From: Nitrospirota bacterium
Lineage (GTDB): Bacteria; Nitrospirota; Nitrospiria; Nitrospirales; Nitrospiraceae
Direction of reading: 5' to 3'
NCBI GenBank assembly: GCA_020028595.1
Contig: JAIBHQ010000139.1
Coordinates: 1 to 5,489 of the forward strand
DNA: 5,489 nt
Shown here: positions 1 through 5,489 of the stretch, piece after piece
How positions within the stretch are numbered: position 1 is the first letter of the stretch
Layout of the letters: every line of letters begins with the position of its first letter
Made by a program: the position numbers and the translations under genes
The notes under the pieces: model-generated
What the model saw: the letters and a program-made list of their open reading frames with translations, nothing else
Told to the model about the DNA's origin: nothing
Databases searched by the model: none

Positions 1-1
1 C

Positions 2-1612
2 ACCGTCCGGACCTATCTCGAATGGATGGTGGACCTGCCGTGGAGCAAACGCTCCAAGGACAATCTGGACATCAAGGCCGCGGCCAAGGTCCTGGACGAG
101 GACCATTACGATCTGGAGAAGGTCAAGGAGCGCATTCTCGAGTACCTCGCAGTCCGCAAGCTGAAAGAGAAAATGAAGGGTCCCATCCTCTGCTTTGTCG
201 GACCGCCGGGAGTCGGCAAAACATCGCTGGGCAAATCCATCGCGCGCGCGCTGGGACGGGAGTTCGTCCGGATCAGCCTCGGCGGCGTCCGCGACGAAGC
301 CGAGATCCGCGGCCACCGCCGGACCTACGTCGGCGCCCTGCCCGGCCGCATCCTCCAGGGCATCAAGCAAGCCGGCACCAGCAATCCCGTCTTCATGATG
401 GACGAGATCGACAAGGTCGGCGCGGATTTCCGTGGCGATCCCTCGGCCGCCCTGCTGGAGGTCCTGGATCCGGAACAGAACCACGCGTTCAGCGATCACT
501 ATCTGGGCGTGCCGTTCGATCTGTCCGAGGTCATGTTCGTCACGACCGCCAACCTCCGGGATCCGATTCTGTCCGCGCTGCGGGACCGGATGGAAATGAT
601 CGAGATTCCCGGCTACACCGAGGAGGAAAAACTCGGCATTGCGCAGCGGCATCTGATCCCGCGGCAGCTCAAGGAACACGGCATCACGGACACTCACATC
701 CGGCTGCCCGAACCGGCGCTGCGCCTGATGATCTCCCAATACACGCGGGAGGCCGGCGTCCGGAATCTCGAGCGCGAGATCGCCAATGCCATGCGCAAGG
801 TGGCCAAGAAGGTCGCGGAAGGCAAAACCCCGTGCCAGACCCTCACACCGGCCAACCTGCACAAATTTCTCGGCGTGCCGAAGTTCACGCCGGAGGCCGA
901 GCAGGAGCACGATGAAGTCGGCGTCGCGACCGGCCTGGCCTGGACCGAAACCGGCGGCGATGTCCTGCACATCGAAGCGACGGTCCTCAAAGGCAAGGGA
1001 CAGTTGACCCTGACCGGCCACCTCGGCGACGTCATGAAGGAATCGGCCCAGGCGGCGCTCAGCTACGTGCGTTCGCGGGACAAATGGCTGGGGATCAGTC
1101 CCGACACCTTCGCCAAGCACGACATCCACATCCACGTGCCGGCCGGCGCAATCCCCAAAGACGGCCCGTCAGCCGGCATCACCATGGCCACGGCGCTGGC
1201 GTCGATCCTGTCCAACAAGCCGGTTCGTCACGACGTGGCGATGACGGGCGAGATCACCTTGCGCGGACGCGTGCTGCCGATCGGCGGCCTGAAAGAGAAG
1301 ATTCTGGCGGCCAAACGGGCCAAGCTGACCACCGTCATCCTCCCCAAACGGAACAAAAAGGACCTGGAAGACATTCCCAAGCATTTGCTGAAAGGCCTCC
1401 ATCTGGCGTTTGTCGAGACCATGGACGACGTGTTGAAAGTCGGCCTTCGAAAATCGTCGCCAGTCAAGTCGCCGGCCCGGTCTGTCACCAACGGCCACGG
1501 GCGGAAACGACGCGCGCAGCCCCCGGCCGTAGCACCGGTCAAACGAAGCAGCCGCCCCCGTCCCCGCTCGATTGCCCCATCGGTATCGGTCCATCCACGC
1601 CTCACGCACTGA
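2..1612 (+). CDS. lon: ATP-dependent protease La (LonA), 5' end outside the window
   Basis: Cytoplasmic ATP-dependent serine protease that unfolds and degrades damaged and regulatory proteins as a ring-shaped homohexamer. The frame is open from the left edge, so only the end of the N-terminal substrate-binding region is present; by comparison with E. coli Lon about 300 residues are missing. The AAA+ module shows Walker A GPPGVGKT (nt 200-223), Walker B FMMDEIDK and the Lon hallmarks [16 protein letters not shown] and [11 protein letters not shown]. The protease domain has PKDGPSAG with the catalytic Ser at nt 1169-1171, and the catalytic Lys 43 residues later in GGLKEK. Both catalytic residues and both ATP motifs are intact. 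The protein continues 54 residues past the usual family end (DDVLKVGL), with many Arg, Lys, Pro and Ser and no Asp or Glu. Its stop overlaps the next start by one base. Identification is very secure; the tail's role is unknown. Confidence 0.97.
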   Translation, partial: TVRTYLEWMVDLPWSKRSKDNLDIKAAAKVLDEDHYDLEKVKERILEYLAVRKLKEKMKGPILCFVGPPGVGKTSLGKSIARALGREFVRISLGGVRDEAEIRGHRRTYVGALPGRILQGIKQAGTSNPVFMMDEIDKVGADFRGDPSAALLEVLDPEQNHAFSDHYLGVPFDLSEVMFVTTANLRDPILSALRDRMEMIEIPGYTEEEKLGIAQRHLIPRQLKEHGITDTHIRLPEPALRLMISQYTREAGVRNLEREIANAMRKVAKKVAEGKTPCQTLTPANLHKFLGVPKFTPEAEQEHDEVGVATGLAWTETGGDVLHIEATVLKGKGQLTLTGHLGDVMKESAQAALSYVRSRDKWLGISPDTFAKHDIHIHVPAGAIPKDGPSAGITMATALASILSNKPVRHDVAMTGEITLRGRVLPIGGLKEKILAAKRAKLTTVILPKRNKKDLEDIPKHLLKGLHLAFVETMDDVLKVGLRKSSPVKSPARSVTNGHGRKRRAQPPAVAPVKRSSRPRPRSIAPSVSVHPRLTH

Positions 1613-2533
1613 TGGCTGCCAGGCCTCGATTGCGCGAATTTCAGCTGATCGAGCATCTGCGTCGTCGCTTCGGCCGAACCGGCCCGTCCGTCGTCCTGGG
1701 AATCGGCGACGATACCGCGATCATCAAGCCCCCTCCCGGGCGCCATCTGCTGCTGACGACCGACCTGCTGGTTGAAGACATCCACTTCACCCATCGCGAT
1801 TCCTCGCTCTGTGAACGCGGCCGACGTGACCAGGCTGTATCGTGGACTGATGGCAGCCTGCCGCCCCTATGGGGTTTCTCTCATTGGTGGAGATACGTCG
1901 GCATCCCGCCATGGCCTGTTCTTGAGCGTGACCCTGACCGGATACGTCGCGCCAAAGCGAATCCTGCGTCGGGACGGCGCGCGCATCGGAGACATCGTGT
2001 ACGTCACCGGCACACTTGGAGATTCTCTCGCAGGCCTGCAAATTTTGAAGACGCGGCCGAGAAAAGGAATCAGCAGGCGGGACATCCGGTATCTGATCAC
2101 GCGCCATCACAGACCGACGCCACGAGTTCAGGTGGGAGAGTTCCTCGTCGCACGCGGGCTGGCCACCGCCGCCATCGACGTCTCCGACGGGCTGTCAGGA
2201 GACCTCGTGCATCTCTGCGAACAGAGCGCGGTCGGAGTTCACATCGCTGCGTCGGCCCTGCCGCTCTCGCGCGCCTGCCGGGCCTATGCCGTAGCGACCA
2301 AGACCAATCCGATCCAACTGGCGCTTCGCGGAGGTGAAGATTACGAACTGTTATTCACCGTGCCGGCGACGCGGCGCGACGCACTGGAGCGCCTCCGGCG
2401 CCACGCTGGATGCCGGCTCACGCCCATCGGCGTCATTCGATCCAAACGATTCGGCATGACGCTCGATATCGGCCGCGGCGATGCGACCCCGATTCGCAAC
2501 ACCAGCTACCAACATTTCTCTGCCAACGGATAG
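1612..2533 (+). pseudogene. thiL: Thiamine-monophosphate kinase ThiL, broken by a frame-changing internal deletion
   Basis: ThiL phosphorylates thiamine monophosphate with ATP to give thiamine diphosphate, the last step of cofactor synthesis. The ATG at 1612 overlaps the lon stop (TGATG) and has no visible Shine-Dalgarno, suggesting translational coupling. The first part (frame of 1612) carries LGIGDD and TTDLLVEDIHF, ending at nt 1788. The family resumes in another frame from about nt 1802 with LIGGDT, YVTGTLGDSLAGL, AIDVSDGLSGDL and GGEDYELLFTV, to the stop at 2531-2533. Only 13 nt separate the two conserved blocks, where E. coli ThiL has about 37 codons. Roughly 98 nt are therefore missing, including the block matching KALAVNLSDLAAMGA, with its conserved Asp. 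With that block restored the product would be about 339 residues, near the usual size. As written, no single frame gives a working enzyme. A real mutation and an assembly or sequencing error are both possible. Confidence 0.85.
1772..2533 (+). CDS. thiL: Open 3' fragment of thiL (C-terminal two-thirds)
   Basis: This is the longest uninterrupted reading frame of the broken thiL, and the part a gene caller would probably report alone. It could nominally begin at TTG 1772 or GTG 1811, neither preceded by a convincing ribosome binding site. Its first 10 or so residues from TTG are out-of-frame translation of the N-terminal part, so they are not native. From about nt 1802 it matches the ThiL/PurM-like fold: the rest of the ATP-binding domain with LIGGDT, then the C-terminal domain with AIDVSDGL and GGEDYELLF. 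It lacks GIGDD and the missing NLSD block, so it should not bind Mg-ATP properly alone. It is best read as part of the pseudogene entry at 1612-2533. Confidence 0.6.
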   Translation: MKTSTSPIAIPRSVNAADVTRLYRGLMAACRPYGVSLIGGDTSASRHGLFLSVTLTGYVAPKRILRRDGARIGDIVYVTGTLGDSLAGLQILKTRPRKGISRRDIRYLITRHHRPTPRVQVGEFLVARGLATAAIDVSDGLSGDLVHLCEQSAVGVHIAASALPLSRACRAYAVATKTNPIQLALRGGEDYELLFTVPATRRDALERLRRHAGCRLTPIGVIRSKRFGMTLDIGRGDATPIRNTSYQHFSANG

Positions 2534-2540
2534 GGCGACC

Positions 2541-3029
2541 ATGCCGGCTCTGGATCAGATCCGCTCCTCTCTCAGGCAACTTCTTCATCTCAAGGAGTCG
2601 CCGCACCGGACCGCGCTGGCCTTTGCCGTCGGAACGTTCATCGCCTTTTCACCGACCTACGGTCTGCACACCCTCAGCGTCCTGGTCTGCGCCTGGGCTT
2701 TTCGCCTGAACGTCGTGGCTCTCATGGTGGGCTCTCTGATCAATAACCCGTGGACGCTCGTGCCCATTCTCGGCGCGACCATCTGGACCGGCGTCCAGTT
2801 GACAGGCCTGCCTGAAGTGCCTTCCGCCAATTGGGCGGACTTGAGCATGATGGCTTTCTACGGGCAGATCAAACCCTATGCGGCTCCGTTCTTCCTGGGC
2901 GGGTTCGTCTTGAGCGCGATCGGCGCCGTCGTCAGTTATCCGATCGCCCACATGGCGATCACCGCGCAGCGCGGACGCCGGACTCAGACCGAAACGGAGC
3001 AATTGCCACCCGAGACCGGCCTGGGCTAA
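2541..3029 (+). CDS. DUF2062 family integral membrane protein
   Basis: A 162-residue inner-membrane protein of unknown function. The DUF2062 signature is clear: a short amphipathic N-terminus, then SPHRTALAFAVGTFIAFSP (residues 20-38), YGLHT and the hallmark LINNPWT (67-73). Hydrophobic stretches at about 26-55, 57-85 and 113-140 suggest three or more membrane segments, some of them possibly re-entrant. The hydrophilic tail QRGRRTQTETEQ (from 143) probably faces the cytoplasm. The ATG at 2541 is chosen because the family domain starts right after it; an in-frame ATG at 2481 would lie inside thiL. A short AGGG at 2532-2535, overlapping the thiL stop, is the only ribosome binding signal. The 7-nt gap to thiL suggests co-transcription with lon and thiL. 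The family assignment is solid; no biochemical role can be read from the sequence. Confidence 0.9.
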   Translation: MPALDQIRSSLRQLLHLKESPHRTALAFAVGTFIAFSPTYGLHTLSVLVCAWAFRLNVVALMVGSLINNPWTLVPILGATIWTGVQLTGLPEVPSANWADLSMMAFYGQIKPYAAPFFLGGFVLSAIGAVVSYPIAHMAITAQRGRRTQTETEQLPPETGLG

Positions 3030-3093
3030 GATGATTCAGCGCGCATTATTCATGGACGCTTCTGCTGCAATCGCGGAATCGCCGCTGCGACAA

Positions 3094-3122
3094 GCCGGCA
3101 CGCCGACCAGTCGCGTGCCGGC
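3094..3122. other. Strong perfect hairpin inside the intergenic element
   Basis: GCCGGCACGC (3094-3103) pairs perfectly with GCGTGCCGGC (3113-3122) around a 9-nt loop, CGACCAGTC. It is followed by no T-run, so it is not a terminator. It lies in the middle of the larger inverted repeat. Confidence 0.75.
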
Positions 3123-3136
3123 GGGCGGGCTCGCCC
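3123..3136. other. Second short hairpin adjoining the first
   Basis: GGGCG (3123-3127) pairs with CGCCC (3132-3136) around GGCT, starting on the base after the preceding 10-bp hairpin. Tandem hairpins of this kind are typical of REP/BIME units, but they also arise easily in GC-rich DNA. Confidence 0.5.
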
Positions 3137-3266
3137 CTCGCGGCCTCAACGTACTGTTGCAAGCACGCCTCGGCCTCTCGAGACTCCACGCGCCCGTCTC
3201 GCTTGGCGACTGCGCGATTTCGCAACGAACCGCCATGAACAACGCGCGCTAGAAATTCGCCGCTTG

Positions 3267-4691
3267 ATGGACACCACCGCGACCAGACTCAGCGCCCCCT
3301 ACGACGGATCGGCCCTCATCGCCGACCCCATCCACGAATACATTACCTTCACGGTTCCCTATTCCGACCACGACCCGTCGGAAAAGACGGAAAAGGACCT
3401 CATCGACTCGGCCTGGGTCCAGCGGCTCCGCTATATCTACCAGCTCCAGAGCGCGCGCTGGGTCTATCCCTCAGCCGAACACAGCCGTTTTCAGCACTCC
3501 CTGGGCGTGATGCACGTCGCCGGGCGGTTTGCGCGCCACCTCTATCCCTCGCTTGCCAAAGTGATCCCGGATCTTCCCTCCCTGCCCTATGTCGAAGAAC
3601 TTTTGCGCATCACGGCCCTTCTCCATGACATCGGCCACGGTCCGTTCTGTCATTTTTTCGACGAAAATTTCCTGGAACAGTTCGGTCTGACCCACGAGCG
3701 CATCGGGCAAGTCATCATCCGCGAACATCTCGGCAGGATCATCCGTAAAATCCGCCGAAGCCCCCACGGCTCCTTCAACCCCGGCGAACAATTGGATCCC
3801 GACCACATTGCGTTCCTCATTCTCAAGGATCCCGAGAAGGACAGCGGCCGCTATCCCAAATGGCTGGCCTTTCTCCAGCCGGTGATCGGCGGCATTTATA
3901 CCGCCGACAACCTGGACTATGTTTTGCGGGATTCGTACATGTGCGGCGTGGCCGTCGGGCCTGTGGATCTCACGCGCCTCATCCACTACACGCTCATGAC
4001 CCCGAAAGGACTCACCATCCACCGGACCGGCCTCCCTGCACTGCAGATGTTTTTGAACACCAGGCTGTACCTCTACTCCAACGTGTACTACCACCGGACG
4101 ACCCGGGCCATCGACATCCACCTGCGGGAAATCTTCGGCGACACCATGGCGTTCCTCTTTCCGCACAATCCCCTGGATCACATGGACGACTACCTGCATC
4201 TCACCGACTGGTCGCTGATGGAAACCGTCCGGCGGTGGCCCCAGGACAGGAGCGAGAGCAAGCGGAGGCTGGGGAAGGAATGGGCGCGCATTCTTGGGCG
4301 GGACGTAAAGTGGAAGATGGCGTATAGCGCATTCCTGCCGACGCGGGGAGACGAACGGGGCCGCACCTTCATGGACCGGCACACGATCGAGGGTCGCATC
4401 CGGAAGGCCCTGCCTCCGAGCCTGCAGAAGATGCAGTTCCGAGTGGATATGGCCAACCAGGATCCCCGCCCGATCAATCTACTCAATATGGGCGAGTTTC
4501 AAATCTACGTGTACGACCCCGCCACGCAGGCCGTCTCCAAGGAGGCGCTGAAAGAATTTTTCGATTACTTGCCGGCGAGAATCGTGCAGTTCAGGATCTT
4601 CGCCAAGGATCACCGCGCCGACGCCGAGTTGGCCCGCGTCGCCGAAAAGGTGATCGCCTCGGACGGCCACAGCATCAAGACCAACGTCTAG
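3267..4691 (+). CDS. HD-domain phosphohydrolase, SAMHD1/COG1078-like
   Basis: A 474-residue cytoplasmic metal-dependent phosphohydrolase, related to SAMHD1 and bacterial dNTP triphosphohydrolases; nucleotide substrates are likely but unproven. The family opening DPIHEYI (residues 20-26) and QRLRYIYQLQSARWVYPSA (52-70) are present. The HD metal ligands are His77 (RFQHSLG), His120-Asp121 (LLHDIGHGPFCHFFDE) and Asp214 (TADNLDYVLRDS). Tyr218 and Asp222 match SAMHD1 Tyr315 and Asp319; the SAMHD1 nucleotide-contacting Lys312 position is Asn215 here. From about residue 285 I recognise no separate domain. The ATG at 3267 is preferred over the adjoining TTG at 3264; neither has a clear Shine-Dalgarno. 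The gene stands alone, between the inverted-repeat element and its own terminator. The HD fold and active site are secure; the exact substrate is not. Confidence 0.9.
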   Translation: MDTTATRLSAPYDGSALIADPIHEYITFTVPYSDHDPSEKTEKDLIDSAWVQRLRYIYQLQSARWVYPSAEHSRFQHSLGVMHVAGRFARHLYPSLAKVIPDLPSLPYVEELLRITALLHDIGHGPFCHFFDENFLEQFGLTHERIGQVIIREHLGRIIRKIRRSPHGSFNPGEQLDPDHIAFLILKDPEKDSGRYPKWLAFLQPVIGGIYTADNLDYVLRDSYMCGVAVGPVDLTRLIHYTLMTPKGLTIHRTGLPALQMFLNTRLYLYSNVYYHRTTRAIDIHLREIFGDTMAFLFPHNPLDHMDDYLHLTDWSLMETVRRWPQDRSESKRRLGKEWARILGRDVKWKMAYSAFLPTRGDERGRTFMDRHTIEGRIRKALPPSLQKMQFRVDMANQDPRPINLLNMGEFQIYVYDPATQAVSKEALKEFFDYLPARIVQFRIFAKDHRADAELARVAEKVIASDGHSIKTNV

Positions 4692-4698
4692 GCAGGCC

Positions 4699-4729
4699 AC
4701 GCCAGTCCGTCAGGGACTGGCGTTCTTCT
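4699..4729 (+). terminator. Rho-independent terminator of the HD gene
   Basis: A perfect 10-bp stem, ACGCCAGTCC (4699-4708) with GGACTGGCGT (4714-4723), encloses the loop GTCAG and is followed by TTCTTCT on the plus strand. It begins 8 nt after the HD stop codon. On the minus strand the bases after the hairpin are not T-rich, so it appears to work in one direction. It overlaps the last codons and stop (4710-4712) of the convergent lipoprotein gene. Confidence 0.8.
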
Positions 4730-5297
4730 GAAGCGGTTTGGGCGCCGACTCCCGCGAAGGACCCCGGTCGACTGCCTCACGACCCCCGTACCCGCCCATC
4801 CGTTTGTCCCATCCGTGAAGGTAGAGCGCGGACAACACCAACCCCTCGTCAACGGCACCCTTATCCTGCGCGGCTTGTCCGTACGACACCCGCCCAACGA
4901 CCGTCATGCGGGCCCACTCCTGATAGTCCGCAGGAAGATCTTTGTTCGAGACCATGACCCAGTAATACCCGGCCTCAGGCCCTTCGTTGGTGATGGGAAT
5001 GTGCGGCACGTAATCCACATCCAGTGGGCGATTCTTAACGTGAAGCCAGACACGATTGTCGCCCGCTTTGGAATCCACGATCACGCCGCCGAGAATCACC
5101 ACTTTCCCCTGATACTCGGCGTGCCGCTTCGACAACGACGTCAGCGTGACGCCCGGCTCCGCCTGTTTGATGTACTGGCTTGGAATTGGACCGCCGCACG
5201 CGACGAGTCCGCACGACAGGACCGCGGCGATGACACTCACACCTCTAAATCGAACACCGCCGGCACGACAAACACCCCGAAAAGAACTGGCTCTCAT
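4710..5297 (-). CDS. Slp-family outer-membrane lipoprotein
   Basis: A 195-residue lipoprotein resembling E. coli Slp/YeaY, a poorly understood starvation- and stress-linked outer-membrane family. The signal peptide has an unusually long Arg-rich n-region (residues 1-18), a hydrophobic core (about 19-33) and lipobox LVAC with Cys34 as the lipidated residue. Gly-Gly after the Cys, with no Asp at +2, favours outer-membrane sorting under the E. coli rule. The Slp-like body runs from IPSQYI (38-43) through YQGKVVILGGVIVD (62-75), PLDVDY (91-96) and MTVVGRVSYG (131-140) to LYLHGWDKR (159-167). The last 25 or so residues are polar and probably disordered. The ATG at 5297 is chosen over an in-frame GTG at 5324 because AAGGAAGGAG sits 8 nt upstream of it. 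It lies 30 nt after an M23 peptidase gene on the same strand. Family fairly secure, function unknown. Confidence 0.83.
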   Translation of the reverse strand: MRASSFRGVCRAGGVRFRGVSVIAAVLSCGLVACGGPIPSQYIKQAEPGVTLTSLSKRHAEYQGKVVILGGVIVDSKAGDNRVWLHVKNRPLDVDYVPHIPITNEGPEAGYYWVMVSNKDLPADYQEWARMTVVGRVSYGQAAQDKGAVDEGLVLSALYLHGWDKRMGGYGGREAVDRGPSRESAPKPLQKNASP

Positions 5298-5305
5298 GAA
5301 CGAGA

Positions 5306-5315
5306 CTCCTTCCTT
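5306..5315 (-). promoter_or_regulatory. Ribosome binding site deciding the Slp-like start
   Basis: Read on the minus strand, AAGGAAGGAG is followed by 8 nt and then the ATG at 5297. It is the strongest Shine-Dalgarno in the window. It would be coding if translation began at the upstream GTG (5324), so it settles the start. Confidence 0.85.
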
Positions 5316-5327
5316 TACACGCACGCG

Positions 5328-5489
5328 CTAGCGTGAGACCTGCCTGGCACCATCCAGCGAAAGCTTCATCAGTGAATAGGGATTCACGCGGGCACCGTTG
5401 ATCCGAACCCCGAGATGCAAATGCGGACCGGTCGCGCGGCCGGTCGCCCCGACTTTGCCGATCGCCTGCCCCTGCTTGACCATCTCGCC
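5328..5489 (-). CDS. M23-family metallopeptidase (LytM/NlpD type), C-terminal end only
   Basis: Only the last 53 residues are in the window; the rest lies beyond the right edge. M23 enzymes are zinc endopeptidases that cut peptidoglycan cross-links in the periplasm; some NlpD/EnvC-type members are inactive and instead activate amidases. The fragment reads [20 protein letters not shown], then [20 protein letters not shown], the characteristic C-terminal M23 sequence. The HxH motif (residues 23 and 25 of the fragment) supplies a zinc ligand and the partner His, which favours an active enzyme, but the upstream HxxxD ligands are not visible. The GEMVKQGQ segment is the usual strand before the catalytic end. 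The protein stops (TAG, 5328-5330) 16 residues after NPYSL. It is the upstream gene of a likely two-gene unit with the Slp-like lipoprotein. Confidence 0.92.
   Translation of the reverse strand, partial: GEMVKQGQAIGKVGATGRATGPHLHLGVRINGARVNPYSLMKLSLDGARQVSR

Larger units (their letters stand above)
3038..3250. repeat. Imperfect 213-bp inverted-repeat element with internal hairpins, possibly MITE or REP/BIME-like
   Basis: The arms 3038-3083 and 3205-3250 are inverted copies matching at 33 of 46 positions without gaps. The outer 18 positions match at 16 (AGCGCGC..TT.TTCATGG) and the inner 15 at 13 (AATCGCG.A.TCGCC). The 121-bp interior holds a perfect 10-bp hairpin and a 5-bp GC hairpin directly after it, plus CAAC-GTACT-GTTG (3147-3159) and the palindrome TCTCGAGA (3176-3183). 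It starts 8 nt after the DUF2062 stop and ends 16 nt before the HD gene ATG. Open frames cross it on both strands, and both end in MNNAR because the ends mirror each other, so I do not call them genes. No transposase and no clear target-site duplication are visible. A structured RNA is an alternative reading. Confidence 0.6.

Noticed and set aside
22..915. 297-residue plus-strand frame overlapping lon
   Set aside because: Low-complexity Arg/Pro/Gly-rich shadow of the lon frame, which carries all the family motifs.
1780..1830. Programmed frameshift as an explanation for the thiL frame change
   Set aside because: No slippery sequence or stimulator is evident, and a frameshift would not explain the roughly 32 missing conserved residues.
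1084..2337. 417-residue plus-strand frame across lon, thiL and beyond
   Set aside because: It is the wrong frame for lon up to 1611 and for the second part of thiL. Only 1612 to about 1800 is real coding, as the thiL N-terminal part.
3031..3252. 73-residue plus-strand reading frame between DUF2062 and the HD gene
   Set aside because: It lies almost wholly inside the inverted-repeat element and has no ribosome binding site. A matching minus-strand frame (3036-3242) ends in the same MNNAR, which follows from the mirrored ends rather than coding.
3471..4382. 303-residue minus-strand frame opposite the HD gene
   Set aside because: A shadow on GC-rich coding DNA; no recognisable domain, while the plus strand has a complete HD active site.
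5298..5324. Upstream GTG start adding nine residues to the Slp-like protein
   Set aside because: It would turn the strong AAGGAAGGAG into coding sequence and lengthen the signal peptide n-region; the ATG at 5297 is correctly spaced from that site.
5322..5335. Small hairpin CACGC-GCTA-GCGTG over the M23 stop codon
   Set aside because: Only a 5-bp stem with no T-run; too weak to call a terminator, and the next gene follows closely on the same strand.
4815..5336. 173-residue plus-strand frame opposite the Slp-like gene
   Set aside because: The minus strand has a lipobox, an Slp-like body and a strong ribosome binding site; the plus frame has none of these.

Overview
This is a GC-rich bacterial chromosomal window holding six protein genes, cut at both ends. 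The genes look like housekeeping and envelope functions: a Lon protease, a ThiL-type kinase, a DUF2062 membrane protein, a SAMHD1-like HD phosphohydrolase, an Slp-type lipoprotein and an M23 peptidase. The GC-rich, Arg-rich style and the mix of families would fit Nitrospira or a relative (Nitrospirota). That is an impression from protein style, not a demonstrated assignment; a Gram-negative host is better supported, by the Slp-like lipoprotein.

Positions 2-3029, plus strand, form a tight three-gene run. lon enters from the left edge without its N-terminal domain and ends in an unusual, acid-free basic tail. The thiL start shares one base with the lon stop (TGATG). The thiL sequence is broken near 1789-1812: about 98 nt of the conserved core appear to be missing and the frame changes from one side to the other. 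The DUF2062 gene begins 7 nt after the thiL stop.

Positions 3030-3266 separate this run from the next gene and are not empty. They hold an imperfect inverted repeat of about 213 bp (3038-3250) with two strong hairpins inside it. It resembles a miniature mobile or REP/BIME-like element, and it abuts the start of the next gene.

Positions 3267-4691, plus strand, encode an HD-domain phosphohydrolase with a complete set of metal ligands. It ends in a clear intrinsic terminator at 4699-4729.

Positions 4710-5489, minus strand, carry a convergent pair. An M23 (LytM/NlpD-type) peptidase, of which only the last 53 residues are inside the window, is followed after 30 nt by an Slp-family lipoprotein with a strong ribosome binding site. 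The two probably share a transcript and act in the cell envelope. The plus-strand terminator hairpin overlaps the last codons of the lipoprotein gene.

The points most worth a second look are the broken thiL, the structured intergenic element and the Lon tail. I see no CRISPR array, tRNA, rRNA, transposase or recognisable defence system.
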